NCBI RefSeq assembly: GCF_023716565.1
Contig: NZ_CP071848.1
Location: forward strand, 1,364,001 to 1,428,000
Direction of reading: 5' to 3'
From: Vibrio sp. SCSIO 43136
Lineage (GTDB): Bacteria; Pseudomonadota; Gammaproteobacteria; Enterobacterales; Vibrionaceae
DNA length: 64,000 nucleotides
Made by a program: the position numbers and the translations under genes. Below the pieces are notes generated by a model that was given only the letters and a program-made list of their open reading frames with translations, was not told the DNA's origin and searched no databases. This document shows positions 37,462 to 46,932 of this stretch, one piece after another; the first letter of the stretch is position 1; each line of letters begins with the position of its first letter.

Positions 37462-38094
37462 ATGGATGGAAAATCTAAACAGCAGCTTGGTGAGCTGCTA
37501 GTGGATCAAGAGAGGCTGCTTGAAGTGTTATCACACAATACAGGCGCACTTGATGATTACCCAGAGTTGCAGATGCATCTACTTGAAAAGAGTCAGAAGT
37601 CAGTAGACTTTAGGCGGGGTTTGCGTGAAAAAGCCTATACCAAAGACGAATATAAAGAGGAGATTTTCGCCAGGTTAGATTGGATAGTGTACGACATTAC
37701 CAGCGAACTCGACGTGGATTTCCTGATCACTAAAGTGGCGTCTTTAGTCGGTGATGATATGTCTGCTATCAAGAACCTTACTGCCAAAGAGATTGGTGAA
37801 AACCATATATCGAAACTATTGCACATGGTGGGAAATGCACTGCATACCTCAGGAGATACTAAGTCCTTTCCCTTTTTGCAAAAACGTGGCCATGCCAGCG
37901 ACAAGTTTTGGCTTCAGGCGGATAAAGCTTACGATCTGTATCATCAAGGCTATAAGAGTCACTATAAACTCAATGCCGCATTTAAGGATGCGTTTGATAC
38001 CAGTGTACCGCAAAGTTTTATCAAGTTTATTCAAACCTATGGTGATCCAAGAGCGATTGTCGAATGGCGAGAGTATGCAAACTATAGCGATTGA
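37462..38094 (+). CDS. Hypothetical cytoplasmic protein
   Basis: A 210-residue soluble, largely helical protein without recognised motifs. The N-terminal half is charged (DGKSKQQLGELLVDQERLLEVL). A central DWIVYDITSELDVDFLITKVASLVGDD segment and a C-terminal QSFIKFIQTYGDPRAIVEWREYANY end are the most distinctive parts. The ATG at 37462 has GGAG six bases upstream and is preferred over the ATG at 37441, which has no such site. It has its own promoter gap and no operon partner. No function assigned. Confidence 0.62.
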   Translation: MDGKSKQQLGELLVDQERLLEVLSHNTGALDDYPELQMHLLEKSQKSVDFRRGLREKAYTKDEYKEEIFARLDWIVYDITSELDVDFLITKVASLVGDDMSAIKNLTAKEIGENHISKLLHMVGNALHTSGDTKSFPFLQKRGHASDKFWLQADKAYDLYHQGYKSHYKLNAAFKDAFDTSVPQSFIKFIQTYGDPRAIVEWREYANYSD

Positions 38095-38223
38095 TTTCTA
38101 AGTTTTTCCAAATTCGTTTTCGTATTCGCGAAATCCGTTGTGACGTAATTTAAACCCATCGAAGCTCAACCCAGTCGAGCTAACGAGTCGGTCTTAAACT
38201 GAACGCAATTGACGAGAACGAAT

Positions 38224-39591
38224 ATGAAAAAATCAATTATTGCTTTAACTGTAGGTCTTGGTATTTCTTTTGGCGCTGCCGCTGTAGAGTACAAGGGCCC
38301 GAACCCTCAGTTTGATAAAAACCTAGCACCTTATGGCATCAGTGTTGATAACTGGGAGGTTCGAGATTTCCAACGCTTCACCATGGCGGATTCCTACCTA
38401 AACCACTATCACTCAGTGGTCAAGCATGGTGAGCCGATGCCTTTGAAAGTCATCAACTCTCTAGACATTTCTAAGATGATGGTTGATGACGTCATCCCAA
38501 ACAAAAAAATCAGCATGTATAACTTGATGCGTGATCGTGCTGAGATCCAAAGCTATGTCATCATGAATAAAAAAGGTGAGATTGTCTCAGAAGATTACTG
38601 GTCGAATACAGATAAAGATACTAAACACCACTTGATGTCTGCGCATAAATCTTTCTCTTCGATGCTGTTTGGTATTGCCGTTGAGAAAGGTTTTCTGAAA
38701 GCAGATGATCCTGTGGGCAAATACGTGCCTGAGTTTAAAGGTACAGAGTGGGAAAACATCCCAGTTCAAGCATTTGCTGATATGACCTCGGGCGTCAACA
38801 CCATGTACTTTACTCGTGAGGGCTACCACAACTGGGGAATGCCTGACGGATCTTCTTGCTGGGATTCGGCGATGTCAACTGCAACAGGCTATAACGGTCT
38901 GGTTGAGCGAGATGGGAAACTTGTGCCACCCGCGGATGCGCTTGGAGAAATCACCTCTTTTAGTGAATATCTGCGAGCGTTTGCACTCAAAGCAAAACCT
39001 GAGTTCGAAACTGGCAAAGTGTATCAATACCGCGGTTTGAACACTGAGATCATGGCGCGAGCAGTTGAAGGTGCGACGGGCAAAAACTTGTCTGAATTGA
39101 TGGAAGAGTTTTTGTGGAGCAAAGGTGGCTTTACTTCAGATATGACGCTTTACGTTAACCAGAACAAAGAGTCACTAGCCGCAGGCTCGATGAACTCCAC
39201 TGCTCGAGATTTTGCAATTGGCTCTTACTTGATGGCGAATGACGGAAAAAACTGGAAAGGCGAGCAGGTGCTTCCAAAACACTATGTTGATCAAGTGAAG
39301 TTTGGTGATGATGAAGTAAAACAAGCGTGGGATAAATTGTCATACGAGCATCTACTTGTGCCTGATGCATTTTACAAAAACCAATGGCGCACTATGACTC
39401 ACCCTGTAACGGGGCGAACCATTTCGCTAATGATTGGTGTGAATGGCCAGTTCTCTGCATTTGACCATGAAACTGGGATGTCGATTGCGACGTTTGGTGC
39501 TTACCGAGAGCATACAGGCCAGCGTTTTGTGCAAGTTTACATCTACGATGTGCTGTTCCCGCTATTCGACGAGTTAGCAAAGCAGGCTTGA
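38224..39591 (+). CDS. Exported serine hydrolase of the beta-lactamase/6-aminohexanoate-dimer hydrolase family
   Basis: A 455-residue periplasmic enzyme with a signal peptide (1-20, SFGAAA-VE). The class C beta-lactamase-like fold has the serine motif SAHK (S139-K142) and a Tyr in YQYRGLNT serving as the second catalytic element. It is close to 6-aminohexanoate-dimer hydrolases and EstB-type esterases rather than to antibiotic-hydrolysing enzymes. Substrate unknown. The ATG at 38224 was preferred over an upstream TTG because it begins the signal peptide; a GAGAACGA region is a weak ribosome-binding site. It ends near a shared hairpin. Confidence 0.83.
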   Translation: MKKSIIALTVGLGISFGAAAVEYKGPNPQFDKNLAPYGISVDNWEVRDFQRFTMADSYLNHYHSVVKHGEPMPLKVINSLDISKMMVDDVIPNKKISMYNLMRDRAEIQSYVIMNKKGEIVSEDYWSNTDKDTKHHLMSAHKSFSSMLFGIAVEKGFLKADDPVGKYVPEFKGTEWENIPVQAFADMTSGVNTMYFTREGYHNWGMPDGSSCWDSAMSTATGYNGLVERDGKLVPPADALGEITSFSEYLRAFALKAKPEFETGKVYQYRGLNTEIMARAVEGATGKNLSELMEEFLWSKGGFTSDMTLYVNQNKESLAAGSMNSTARDFAIGSYLMANDGKNWKGEQVLPKHYVDQVKFGDDEVKQAWDKLSYEHLLVPDAFYKNQWRTMTHPVTGRTISLMIGVNGQFSAFDHETGMSIATFGAYREHTGQRFVQVYIYDVLFPLFDELAKQA

Positions 39592-39708
39592 TCGCACTTA
39601 GGTGCAAACCTTGAGTGTTGATTTGAAATGATTTCAATGGAAATGCGATTTGCAGTGAAATCAATTGAAATTGTGTGATATCAAAACTGACATACAACGC
39701 AACAAAGA

Positions 39709-39736
39709 AGGGAGTAGCCCAAGCTACTCCCTCTGT
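39709..39736. terminator. Shared terminator between hydrolase and carboxypeptidase genes
   Basis: AGGGAGTAGC/GCTACTCCCT, a perfect 10-bp stem with a CCAA loop. T-rich flank on the plus strand (CTGTTTCT), so it may end the hydrolase gene; the carboxypeptidase ends three bases beyond it on the other strand. Confidence 0.78.
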
Positions 39737-39738
39737 TT

Positions 39739-41220
39739 CTATAAGTAACGATTTCTCAAGTGAGATTGGAAATGCTGAGCATTCAGTATCTCGCCAGTGG
39801 CCTGTTTTACAAGCTCATTAGTGCTTAATAGACTACCGTGACGCCATACTTTCTCTTCTAGCCATGTGAAAATAGGAGAAAGGTCGCCACTTCTGATCAC
39901 GGCATCAGTATCGATGGTTGATTTCATCGCCGCCATAAACTGAGCCGCATACATTGCACCAAGCGTGTAGCTTGGGAAGTAACCAAATGCACCATCTGTC
40001 CAGTGGATATCTTGCATACAACCATTGGTGTAGTTGCCAACAGTATCTAGGCCGAGATAGTCCTTCATTTTTTGTGCCCACAATTCTGGGACGTCGGTAT
40101 GTTCAATCTTGCCGTTGATCAAGTCACGTTCAATCTCATAACGTAAGATCACGTGCGCAGGGTAGGTCAGTTCATCGGCATCGACTCGAATAAAACCTTT
40201 TTCAACCTTGGTATAGATTTTGTGGAAATTCTCTGGCGAGAATGCGGCATCTTGCTCGCGGCCAAATTGTTTGGCAGATTTAGCAGCCAGAATTTCAATG
40301 AATGGGTCGCTACGTCCTACCTGCATTTCAAAGAATAGGCTTTGCGACTCATGAATCCCCATCGAACGAGCTTCCCCAACAGGTAAACCCGCTAGAGATT
40401 TTGGCAAACCTTGTTCGTAACGAGCATGGCCTGTTTCGTGAACGGTTCCCATCAGAGATTGCACGAAATCTGACTCATCGTAACGAGTGGTTAATCGCAC
40501 GTCGGAAGGGACACCACCGCAGAATGGATGAACACTGACATCGAGTCGACCATGGTTGAAGTCAAATTGCAGCAGTTTCATCACATCTAGACCTAGCTGG
40601 CGCTGAGATTCAGTTGAGAAGTTGCCCTCAGGAATGATGATTTTGCTTTGGCTCTGTTTCTCAATAACTTCATCGATTAAGCTAGGAAGCCAAGTCTTTA
40701 CATCACCAAACAGAGACTCTAAGAACTCATTGTTAGTTCCCGGCTCAAAAAGGTCGAGCATGGCGTCGTAAGGGGTAAGTCCGGTGGCATCGGCGCGAAC
40801 TTGCGCCTCTTCGCGTGACAGCTTAACTACTTCACGCCAGTTTTTCTCAAAACCTTGCCAGTCATTGTCGCCACGTTGAGAGCGCCATGCGTGTTCACAT
40901 TTAGACCCTGCTAGTGATTTTGCTTCTACGAGTTCTTCTGGTAGTACGTTACTGCTAAGCCAAGAGCGTTTCATTTCTCTTAGGCTTGCCTGTTCGTCAA
41001 CAGATAGTGTTTCGTCTGCGGCCTTGTCAAACCATTCGCCAAGTTGCGGCGCTGTAGATAGTTGATGTATGTGTACCGACAGCTCTGCCATTGCTTCCGA
41101 GCGAGCTTGGTTGCCACCTGAAGGCATCATTGCGGCCTGATCCCAGCCACAAATTGCGCCTAAGTGGCTGAAACGGGATATTTTTTGATGGTGCTGAACC
41201 AGCTTTTGATAATAGCTCAT
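39739..41220 (-). CDS. M32-family metallocarboxypeptidase (carboxypeptidase Taq type)
   Basis: A 493-residue cytoplasmic zinc peptidase that removes C-terminal amino acids. Catalytic HETGH is at 261-265 and the third ligand region HESQSLFFE at 290-298; the HPFCGG at 231 and VRLTTRYDE motif are typical of M32. Length agrees with the family (about 500). The ATG at 41220 has AAGGAG upstream (GAGTACC region). Monocistronic, facing the serine hydrolase. Role is general peptide turnover, by family knowledge. Confidence 0.9.
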   Translation of the reverse strand: MSYYQKLVQHHQKISRFSHLGAICGWDQAAMMPSGGNQARSEAMAELSVHIHQLSTAPQLGEWFDKAADETLSVDEQASLREMKRSWLSSNVLPEELVEAKSLAGSKCEHAWRSQRGDNDWQGFEKNWREVVKLSREEAQVRADATGLTPYDAMLDLFEPGTNNEFLESLFGDVKTWLPSLIDEVIEKQSQSKIIIPEGNFSTESQRQLGLDVMKLLQFDFNHGRLDVSVHPFCGGVPSDVRLTTRYDESDFVQSLMGTVHETGHARYEQGLPKSLAGLPVGEARSMGIHESQSLFFEMQVGRSDPFIEILAAKSAKQFGREQDAAFSPENFHKIYTKVEKGFIRVDADELTYPAHVILRYEIERDLINGKIEHTDVPELWAQKMKDYLGLDTVGNYTNGCMQDIHWTDGAFGYFPSYTLGAMYAAQFMAAMKSTIDTDAVIRSGDLSPIFTWLEEKVWRHGSLLSTNELVKQATGEILNAQHFQSHLRNRYL

Positions 41221-41369
41221 GGTACTCCTTGTTTCTGAGCGTATAGAGAATTTGGCTACTATAGCAATACTTGGAAGGGGATTTATAGTGCTTTTATTCT
41301 CGAGTGAGAGACTTTACCTCGATTCATCAAGTTGTTATAACCACTCCATCACTGAACGATGAGCAATGT

Positions 41370-41999
41370 ATGAACATTTTAAATCCGGAAGCTTTTTTGA
41401 TTGCGATAACTATTCTGACTCTAACCCCAGGACTAGATACAGCACTTGTGATCAGAAACACAACGCGAAGTGGAGGTTTCCAAGGGTGTTTAACTAGTTT
41501 GGGAGTATGTGCGGGCTTGTTTGTGCATGCCACGTTCTCTGCGATCGGAATTTCAGCTATTTTGCTGCAATCTGCAGAGCTTTTCATGCTCGTCAAAAGT
41601 ATTGGTGCAGCTTACCTGATTTGGCTCGGGATAAATTCTCTTAAAGCTATGTGGCAAGGAGAGGCAGGCATTCGTGTAGCGAATGAGAGTCAGCACAAGG
41701 CTCAGTGGCAACAGTCACTTAAAGAGGGTTTTCTTTCCAATGTACTCAATCCGAAAACCGGTGTTTTCTATTTGGCCTTCTTGCCCCAATTCATCAACCC
41801 AGAGCATTCAGCATTGCTGCAATCTTTTACCATGGCCGCGATTCATTTCTTGATTGCAATGGTTTGGCAGTGTGGATTGGCTGCGACGGTAGATAAAGCC
41901 AAAACCTATTTGAGTAATGGTAGTGCGATGCGCTGGCTTGAAGGTGTTACGGGTGCGGTATTGGTTGGTTTAGGGATTAAACTGATGATCGAGAAGTAA
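41370..41999 (+). CDS. LysE/RhtB-family amino-acid exporter
   Basis: A 209-residue membrane protein of the LysE (RhtB) family with about six hydrophobic helices. The N-terminus EAFLIAITILTLTPGLDTALVIRN holds the characteristic TPGxD motif; GIxxLxxxxGAAYLIWLGI and LNPKTGVFYLAFLPQF follow. Such proteins export threonine, homoserine or other amino acids. The ATG at 41370 is used because it begins the first helix; upstream in-frame starts would add a non-membrane tail. Substrate not resolved. Confidence 0.84.
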   Translation: MNILNPEAFLIAITILTLTPGLDTALVIRNTTRSGGFQGCLTSLGVCAGLFVHATFSAIGISAILLQSAELFMLVKSIGAAYLIWLGINSLKAMWQGEAGIRVANESQHKAQWQQSLKEGFLSNVLNPKTGVFYLAFLPQFINPEHSALLQSFTMAAIHFLIAMVWQCGLAATVDKAKTYLSNGSAMRWLEGVTGAVLVGLGIKLMIEK

Positions 42000-42158
42000 C
42001 CACCAGAGTACTCGTGCTTTAAGTGGATTCAGGTGGATTGGATAGACTTGAAAATTTCCCTTAGTAACTCTGTGTCTATTGCGATGATTTTCTACTTCTG
42101 TGCTATTTTTTAATTGAGGACTTTATAAGTTAACTCGATAAAAAGTCAGGAGTCTTTG

Positions 42159-43199
42159 ATGAAGTCATTACAGTTTTATGCAAGAAGAGACATCCGATTA
42201 GAGGATATTCCCAAACCAGAACCGAGTGACAATCAGGTTCAGATTCGAGTGACTGATGCCGGGCTAAGTCAAACACAGGTGAATGAGTTTATTGAAGGCC
42301 CATTTATTATTAGCAATGTTCCACATCCTAAAACGGGAATTGGTGTGCCTATCATCCCGTGCCAAGAATATGGGGGAGAGGTGGTTCAAGTGGGGGCAGG
42401 TGTTGATCCTAGTTGGCTTGGAAAGACTGTTGCTGTTTTGCCGCTAACTTATTGCGGCAAGTGTGATTTTTGTTTGGCAGGACAAGTTAACCAGTGTTCA
42501 GAGCTGACCTATCATGGGCTTGTAGGGGATCATGGTGGCTTCTGTGAATTTTCAGTCGTCGATGAATCCAACTTGTTAGAGGTCGACCCAAACAAGCCAG
42601 AGCTTCTGACGTTTGTTGAACCACTCCTAGTGGGAGTCCATGCTTATCATCGATATGGCCAGCCGTTAGACAACAAGAAAGTGCTGATTCTGGGGGCTGG
42701 TGCCATTGGAATGGCATGTGCCGCTGTCTGGCAGACGTTGAGCCGCTGTGAAATTACCTTATGCGATTACTTACCAAAACGTCTTGATGCTGCGAAAGCT
42801 CTAGGCTTTTCAGCCATTGCTAATAGTGATGTTACACCCTGGGGTTTTGATGTTGTTGTCGATGCCGCTGGAAAAGACATTTACCACGACTCGCAAGCGT
42901 TTGAACAAGCGCCAAGTTTTGTTCGACCAGGTGGATGCGTGATGTCTCTAGGGACTTACTTCTTTCCAATGCAAGTGACACCTATAGAAACTCTTGCGAC
43001 AGAAGTGTCTCATATCCCTTCTTTTATGTATAACCAACAGGACGTCGAGGTGCTGAAATCGATCCTTCCAGACATAAACATCGAACTGGATCGGTTAATT
43101 ACTAGAGTTGCTTTCGAGAACCTTATTCAGGATGGCTACTATCAAGCCGAACTCGATCGAGACGCATTTATTAGGATAGTGACTAGTGCCAACGGATAA
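42159..43199 (+). CDS. Zinc-type MDR dehydrogenase with a degenerate catalytic zinc site
   Basis: A 346-residue medium-chain dehydrogenase/reductase. The structural zinc lobe is intact (CGKCDFCLAGQVNQC), and the Rossmann motif VLILGAGAIGMACA binds NAD(P). The catalytic zinc ligands are changed: the usual GICGTD is GLSQTQ (Cys to Ser) and GHE is CQE (His to Gln). Butanediol or sorbitol dehydrogenase-like activity cannot be assumed. The ATG at 42159 has AGGAG six bases upstream. Its 3' end overlaps the start of the diguanylate cyclase gene, so the two are cotranscribed. Confidence 0.82.
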   Translation: MKSLQFYARRDIRLEDIPKPEPSDNQVQIRVTDAGLSQTQVNEFIEGPFIISNVPHPKTGIGVPIIPCQEYGGEVVQVGAGVDPSWLGKTVAVLPLTYCGKCDFCLAGQVNQCSELTYHGLVGDHGGFCEFSVVDESNLLEVDPNKPELLTFVEPLLVGVHAYHRYGQPLDNKKVLILGAGAIGMACAAVWQTLSRCEITLCDYLPKRLDAAKALGFSAIANSDVTPWGFDVVVDAAGKDIYHDSQAFEQAPSFVRPGGCVMSLGTYFFPMQVTPIETLATEVSHIPSFMYNQQDVEVLKSILPDINIELDRLITRVAFENLIQDGYYQAELDRDAFIRIVTSANG

Positions 43200-44361
43200 A
43201 AATGAACGAGACAGATTCCTTGACGCTATTCGGCAAGCGGGAGTCGTGTCGCTTAGTCAGTCAACTGACACGCTTCCAGCCGATCAACAACGCCTCTCAT
43301 TACCAGAATCCGGTATGTATTGTGGCGTGAGTTCAGATCTATCTCCTCAGCAACAACTAAATATCCGAGAGGTATTGGACGAGAGTATCTCTGCGCTGGG
43401 GGCAGTGGCTGAGTTAAGCTTGAAATACGCTACGCTCAAGCGTGATTTTGAAGCAATTATAGAGAAAGGCTCAGAAGATCGCTTTGAGCAGGCTTTGTGT
43501 CAAAATTTACATGGTTTTGTTGGGGATACAGAGCAGTTTGGTGTTTTAAAGGAAGGCGAACCAGTGTTCGTGACTGAGTTAAACAATCATACAGTGCAAG
43601 TTGTAAGTCTCCAGCTAAAACATCGAGACGAGTTATCGACCCAAGTTTCTCGAGGCGAGCTTTATGCTTTTCGCTCTGAGCAGTTTACGTTGATCGTGCA
43701 ACGAACGCCTCCTTTGACGGATACGCAAAAAAACCATATCAAGCTCACCATCAAGCATTTATCGCTGCTTAGTTTGCAAAAAACCTTGAGTAAGGCGATG
43801 GCTATCTTGTTTGAAGACCCTGGTAGTGACAATCTCGTAAATCACTATGAAAAAGAGACGAGTCTCCAGCAAAGTCTAGATAACTTGGTCCAGTGTGCTT
43901 CTATTGACCCGTTGACTATGGTTTACAACCGTCGTTATTTAATGCGTCATGTTGAGAAGCTTGAGCATGATTGCTGTGCATTCTCTCTTATTTTGATTGA
44001 TATAGATTGGTTTAAGCGGATCAATGATCAATACGGACACGATGTCGGTGATGAAGTATTGCAGGAATTTTCTCAGATATTAAAAACGCACTGCCGAGCC
44101 ACAGATACTTTGTGTCGGTGGGGAGGAGAAGAGTTTCTAGTGGTTTTAAAAGGTGTTGATGTCGCTAGCGCCGTAGACCAAGCGGATAGATTGCGATTGG
44201 AAGTAGAAAAGCACAAATTTGTTGATAATATCTCGGTCTCTGCCAGCTTTGGTGTTGCTGCTAGTCTGAGTAATCCTGGATTTTTGGATGCGGTGCGCCG
44301 AGCAGACACTGCACTTTACCAAGCTAAGCATCTTGGTCGAAATCGGGTAGAGCAGGGGTGA
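43186..44361 (+). CDS. Diguanylate cyclase with intact GGDEF and I-site
   Basis: A 391-residue soluble signalling protein. An N-terminal GAF-like sensory region of about 220 residues is followed by a complete GGDEF domain: LIDIDWFKRIND, the RATD inhibitory site, and WGGEEF with all catalytic residues. It therefore probably makes c-di-GMP and is feedback inhibited. No membrane segment or receiver domain is seen; the signal is unknown. The start is a GTG at 43186, overlapping the dehydrogenase gene by 14 nt; an AGGA box lies nine bases upstream. Confidence 0.86.
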   Translation: MPTDKNERDRFLDAIRQAGVVSLSQSTDTLPADQQRLSLPESGMYCGVSSDLSPQQQLNIREVLDESISALGAVAELSLKYATLKRDFEAIIEKGSEDRFEQALCQNLHGFVGDTEQFGVLKEGEPVFVTELNNHTVQVVSLQLKHRDELSTQVSRGELYAFRSEQFTLIVQRTPPLTDTQKNHIKLTIKHLSLLSLQKTLSKAMAILFEDPGSDNLVNHYEKETSLQQSLDNLVQCASIDPLTMVYNRRYLMRHVEKLEHDCCAFSLILIDIDWFKRINDQYGHDVGDEVLQEFSQILKTHCRATDTLCRWGGEEFLVVLKGVDVASAVDQADRLRLEVEKHKFVDNISVSASFGVAASLSNPGFLDAVRRADTALYQAKHLGRNRVEQG

Positions 44362-44383
44362 ACCCGAGTCAATAGCGAATAAC

Positions 44384-44412
44384 AATAACGCTCGCCATAC
44401 GCGAGCGTTATT
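44384..44412. terminator. Bidirectional terminator between cyclase and symporter
   Basis: 12-bp stem AATAACGCTCGC/GCGAGCGTTATT with a 5-nt loop between convergent genes. It lacks a long T-run on either side (TTATTGATT), so it may be only partly efficient. Confidence 0.7.
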
Positions 44413-44427
44413 GATTGAACCAGAGCG

Positions 44428-45804
44428 CTAAACTTGTGACGGCTGTGAAGTTGCCACCGGATTGATTTTATCGAAATAGTGTCTGGTCTCTTCGATCACA
44501 ACATGACGAAGTGCAATCAAGCCAATTAGGTTTGGAATAGCCATTAAACCATTCACGATGTCGGCAATTAGCCAAATCATATCCAGTTTCAAGAACGCAC
44601 CAGATGCGACCAAGGCAACAAAGATGATCTTATATGGCAGAACGGCTTTGGTTCCCATCAGGTAAACTACGCAGCGTTCACCATAGTAGTTCCAGCCAAG
44701 AATGGTGGTAAATGCAAAGAACATCAAACCAATAGATACCATCATAGGGCCGAACGTATCAGAACCAAGGCCAGCTGCAAAGGCATAGGTCGTCATTTCA
44801 GCACCCGCCAAATCACCTTGCCATGCACCTGTCATAATAAGAGTCAGACCTGTCATGGTACAGATGATGATAGTGTCAAAGAATGTGCCTGTCATAGAGA
44901 TTAACCCTTGCTTAACACAAGAGTTCGTCTTGGCTGCTGCGGCTGCCATTGGTGCACTACCGAGGCCAGATTCGTTCGAGAACACACCTCGGGCAATACC
45001 TGACTGGATAGCGAGCATAATGCTAGCGCCCAAGAAACCACCCGTCGCAGCAGTGTTAGTAAATGCACTTGATACTACCAGCTGAATCGCCGGTAAGATT
45101 CGCTCAGCGTTCATCACCAGAACCGACAAACATGCAACAACATAGAACACTGCCATGGTTGGTACGACTTTGCCTGCTACTTTAGCGATAGATTGGATGC
45201 CACCAAGCGTCACCACTGCCACTAAACTAGTCAGAATTACGGCTGAAATCTCGCGAGAGATACCAAATGACAGTTGGCTAGCGTCGAGAATCGCATTGAC
45301 TTGTGGGAAAGTACCAATGCCAAAGCAAGCCACACCTAAAGCAAACACAGCAAACATAATGGCTAAGAATTTTGAGCCAACACCATGTTCTAGATAGAAC
45401 ATAGGACCGCCCATCATCTGACCATTAGCATCTTTCTTACGGTATTTCACCGCCAGCAAACATTCTGCATATTTGGTCGCAATCCCAAAAAGAGCTGCTA
45501 GCCACATCCAAAACAGTGCGCCCGGGCCACCAAGCTTGATTGCAGTAGCAACACCAACGATGTTACCCGTACCTATGGTTGCAGAAAGAGCAGTACAAAG
45601 TGCGGCGAAGCTTGATACATCACCATTGGCTTTAGCATTATCATCTTTGCCAAAGACGAGTTTAAGCGCGGTTGGTAGATGGCGAAATTGCAAAATGTTG
45701 AGACGAAAAGTGAAATAAATACCCGTACCAACCAGCAAGATCAGCAGTGGTGGACCCCATACGAGGTTGTCGATAGTTTGAAGCAGTGAATAGAAGTTGT
45801 TCAT
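44428..45804 (-). CDS. Sodium:alanine/glycine symporter (AGCS family)
   Basis: A 458-residue inner-membrane symporter of the AGCS family with about eleven helices. Conserved features include NLVWGPPLLILLVGTGIYFT at the N-terminus, GTGNIVGVATAI and GLGSAPMAAAAAKT, with LGWNYYGERC near residue 370. It takes up alanine or glycine with Na+. The gene follows a tandem glycine riboswitch, which strongly suggests glycine as a physiological ligand. In Vibrio, this riboswitch-plus-symporter arrangement is known. The ATG at 45804 begins the conserved N-terminus. Confidence 0.93.
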   Translation of the reverse strand: MNNFYSLLQTIDNLVWGPPLLILLVGTGIYFTFRLNILQFRHLPTALKLVFGKDDNAKANGDVSSFAALCTALSATIGTGNIVGVATAIKLGGPGALFWMWLAALFGIATKYAECLLAVKYRKKDANGQMMGGPMFYLEHGVGSKFLAIMFAVFALGVACFGIGTFPQVNAILDASQLSFGISREISAVILTSLVAVVTLGGIQSIAKVAGKVVPTMAVFYVVACLSVLVMNAERILPAIQLVVSSAFTNTAATGGFLGASIMLAIQSGIARGVFSNESGLGSAPMAAAAAKTNSCVKQGLISMTGTFFDTIIICTMTGLTLIMTGAWQGDLAGAEMTTYAFAAGLGSDTFGPMMVSIGLMFFAFTTILGWNYYGERCVVYLMGTKAVLPYKIIFVALVASGAFLKLDMIWLIADIVNGLMAIPNLIGLIALRHVVIEETRHYFDKINPVATSQPSQV

Positions 45805-45902
45805 GATTTCCCCTTAAAATACAACGTATAAGGAGAAGAGAGAAAGGGTGGATCAGTGATCCAAAATGTCTATGTAGAAAAATACTTAGGTTTTGCCTTT
45901 CA

Positions 45903-46112
45903 CTCCTCTGTCCTTTTGCCTGAGAGTTTCACTGACTGCAAAATGCAGCTAGCTTGCTCCTTCGGCGGCCGATTTCTACAACAAAGTAGTACGGCTCTCT
46001 CCAGAGGTTCCTCCAATGACAGTCCCCGCTGTATCACTACAGCACCTGAAAGATTTACTTCTTCGGTAGGCATCACTTGATAGTGAAATACCACTCTCCT
46101 GCCATCTTCATC
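45903..46112 (-). promoter_or_regulatory. Tandem glycine riboswitch controlling the AGCS gene
   Basis: On the minus strand two glycine aptamers follow each other. The first (about 46009-46112) has GGAGAG, CCGAAGAAG and CAGGTGC; the second (about 45903-46003) has GGAGAGA, CCGAAGGAGCAAGC and CTCTCAGGCAAAAGGACAG. The linker GGAACCTCTGG joins them. This is the gcvT-type glycine RNA, known in Vibrio to sense glycine cooperatively. Sequence between the second aptamer and the symporter start (45805-45902) is the expression platform. Whether it turns the gene on or off was not determined. Confidence 0.95.
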
Positions 46113-46431
46113 GGAACAAATGCCCAAAATTTGAGCGTCTGTTGGTCAACAATGAAAATGTTAACGGGCGCTAGGTTATCATCAAATTTGAAAAGTTCAA
46201 CTTGATTTTGATCAACAGATTAAATGTTTTTCTAACTACCAAACTTACGTAAAATGAAGTGCTTACGAATAAATCGTTTGCCTGTACCTGTGAATGTAGA
46301 TCTAACAGGGTTTAGTACGCCAACCCAGACCGAATTGCACAAACTTAGGCGTGACCATTGAGAACTAATATTTTTAGTGATGAGGTAGTCTAGATTATGC
46401 CGATGAGCTTTCCTTAGATATGAATGGAAAA
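46113..46431. other. Intergenic region between glycine riboswitch and unknown gene pair
   Basis: No convincing gene was found. It contains the promoter of the riboswitch transcript on the minus strand and AT-rich sequence beyond it. No hairpin with a T-run is visible near 46431, so how the upstream unknown gene pair is terminated is unclear. Confidence 0.4.
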
Positions 46432-46932
46432 TTATTGTTTTATTAAATTTATTCTTTCATAAGCATCAACGAGATTAAATGGCTTTAATTCCTCAGATAG
46501 CTCAAGAATCATTCGTTGATCGTTATCTGAAAGCGAGAGTAACTTTGATTCCAAATATAGATCTGAACCAGTGTACATAATGTTCTTAATGCTATCTGCG
46601 AACTTAGAGCTCAGTGGTAAGTCAGTTTTCTCTCCCTGATCAATCATAAGAATTAACCGCATGACGTCAGTACGTTCTTTACTAGAGCATAATTCTAACG
46701 ACATTTTATACGGGTATCCTATGACTACTGAGTTATCAATATCTAGACCGTTTATTATTTCTAGAACCGATTCACTTATCTTGGAGTTATTTGCGATAGC
46801 TGAACACTTAGCATGTTTTTCTTGGTAGAGGATGAATTTCTTTTCAAGATGATTAAACAGCTTAGAGTCGTTAAGTGTCATTGACGCTAAACAGGACAAA
46901 GGTAGAAACCAAAGAACAGTTAGCCATTTCAT
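46432..46932 (-). CDS. Hypothetical exported protein
   Basis: A 166-residue protein with an N-terminal signal-like segment (1-17, MKWLTVLWFLPLSCLAS); the Cys at 14 hints at a lipoprotein but the site is not canonical. The rest is polar and helical, with two cysteines. The ATG at 46932 overlaps the stop of the upstream gene (ATGA), so it is translated by coupling. No family recognised. The region is AT-richer than the neighbouring core genes. Confidence 0.6.
   Translation of the reverse strand: MKWLTVLWFLPLSCLASMTLNDSKLFNHLEKKFILYQEKHAKCSAIANNSKISESVLEIINGLDIDNSVVIGYPYKMSLELCSSKERTDVMRLILMIDQGEKTDLPLSSKFADSIKNIMYTGSDLYLESKLLSLSDNDQRMILELSEELKPFNLVDAYERINLIKQ

Noticed and set aside
39610..39680. 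AT-rich GAAAT/ATTTC repeats between the serine hydrolase and carboxypeptidase genes
   Set aside because: Imperfect and low in complexity; no defined motif spacing, so they are not called as an operator.
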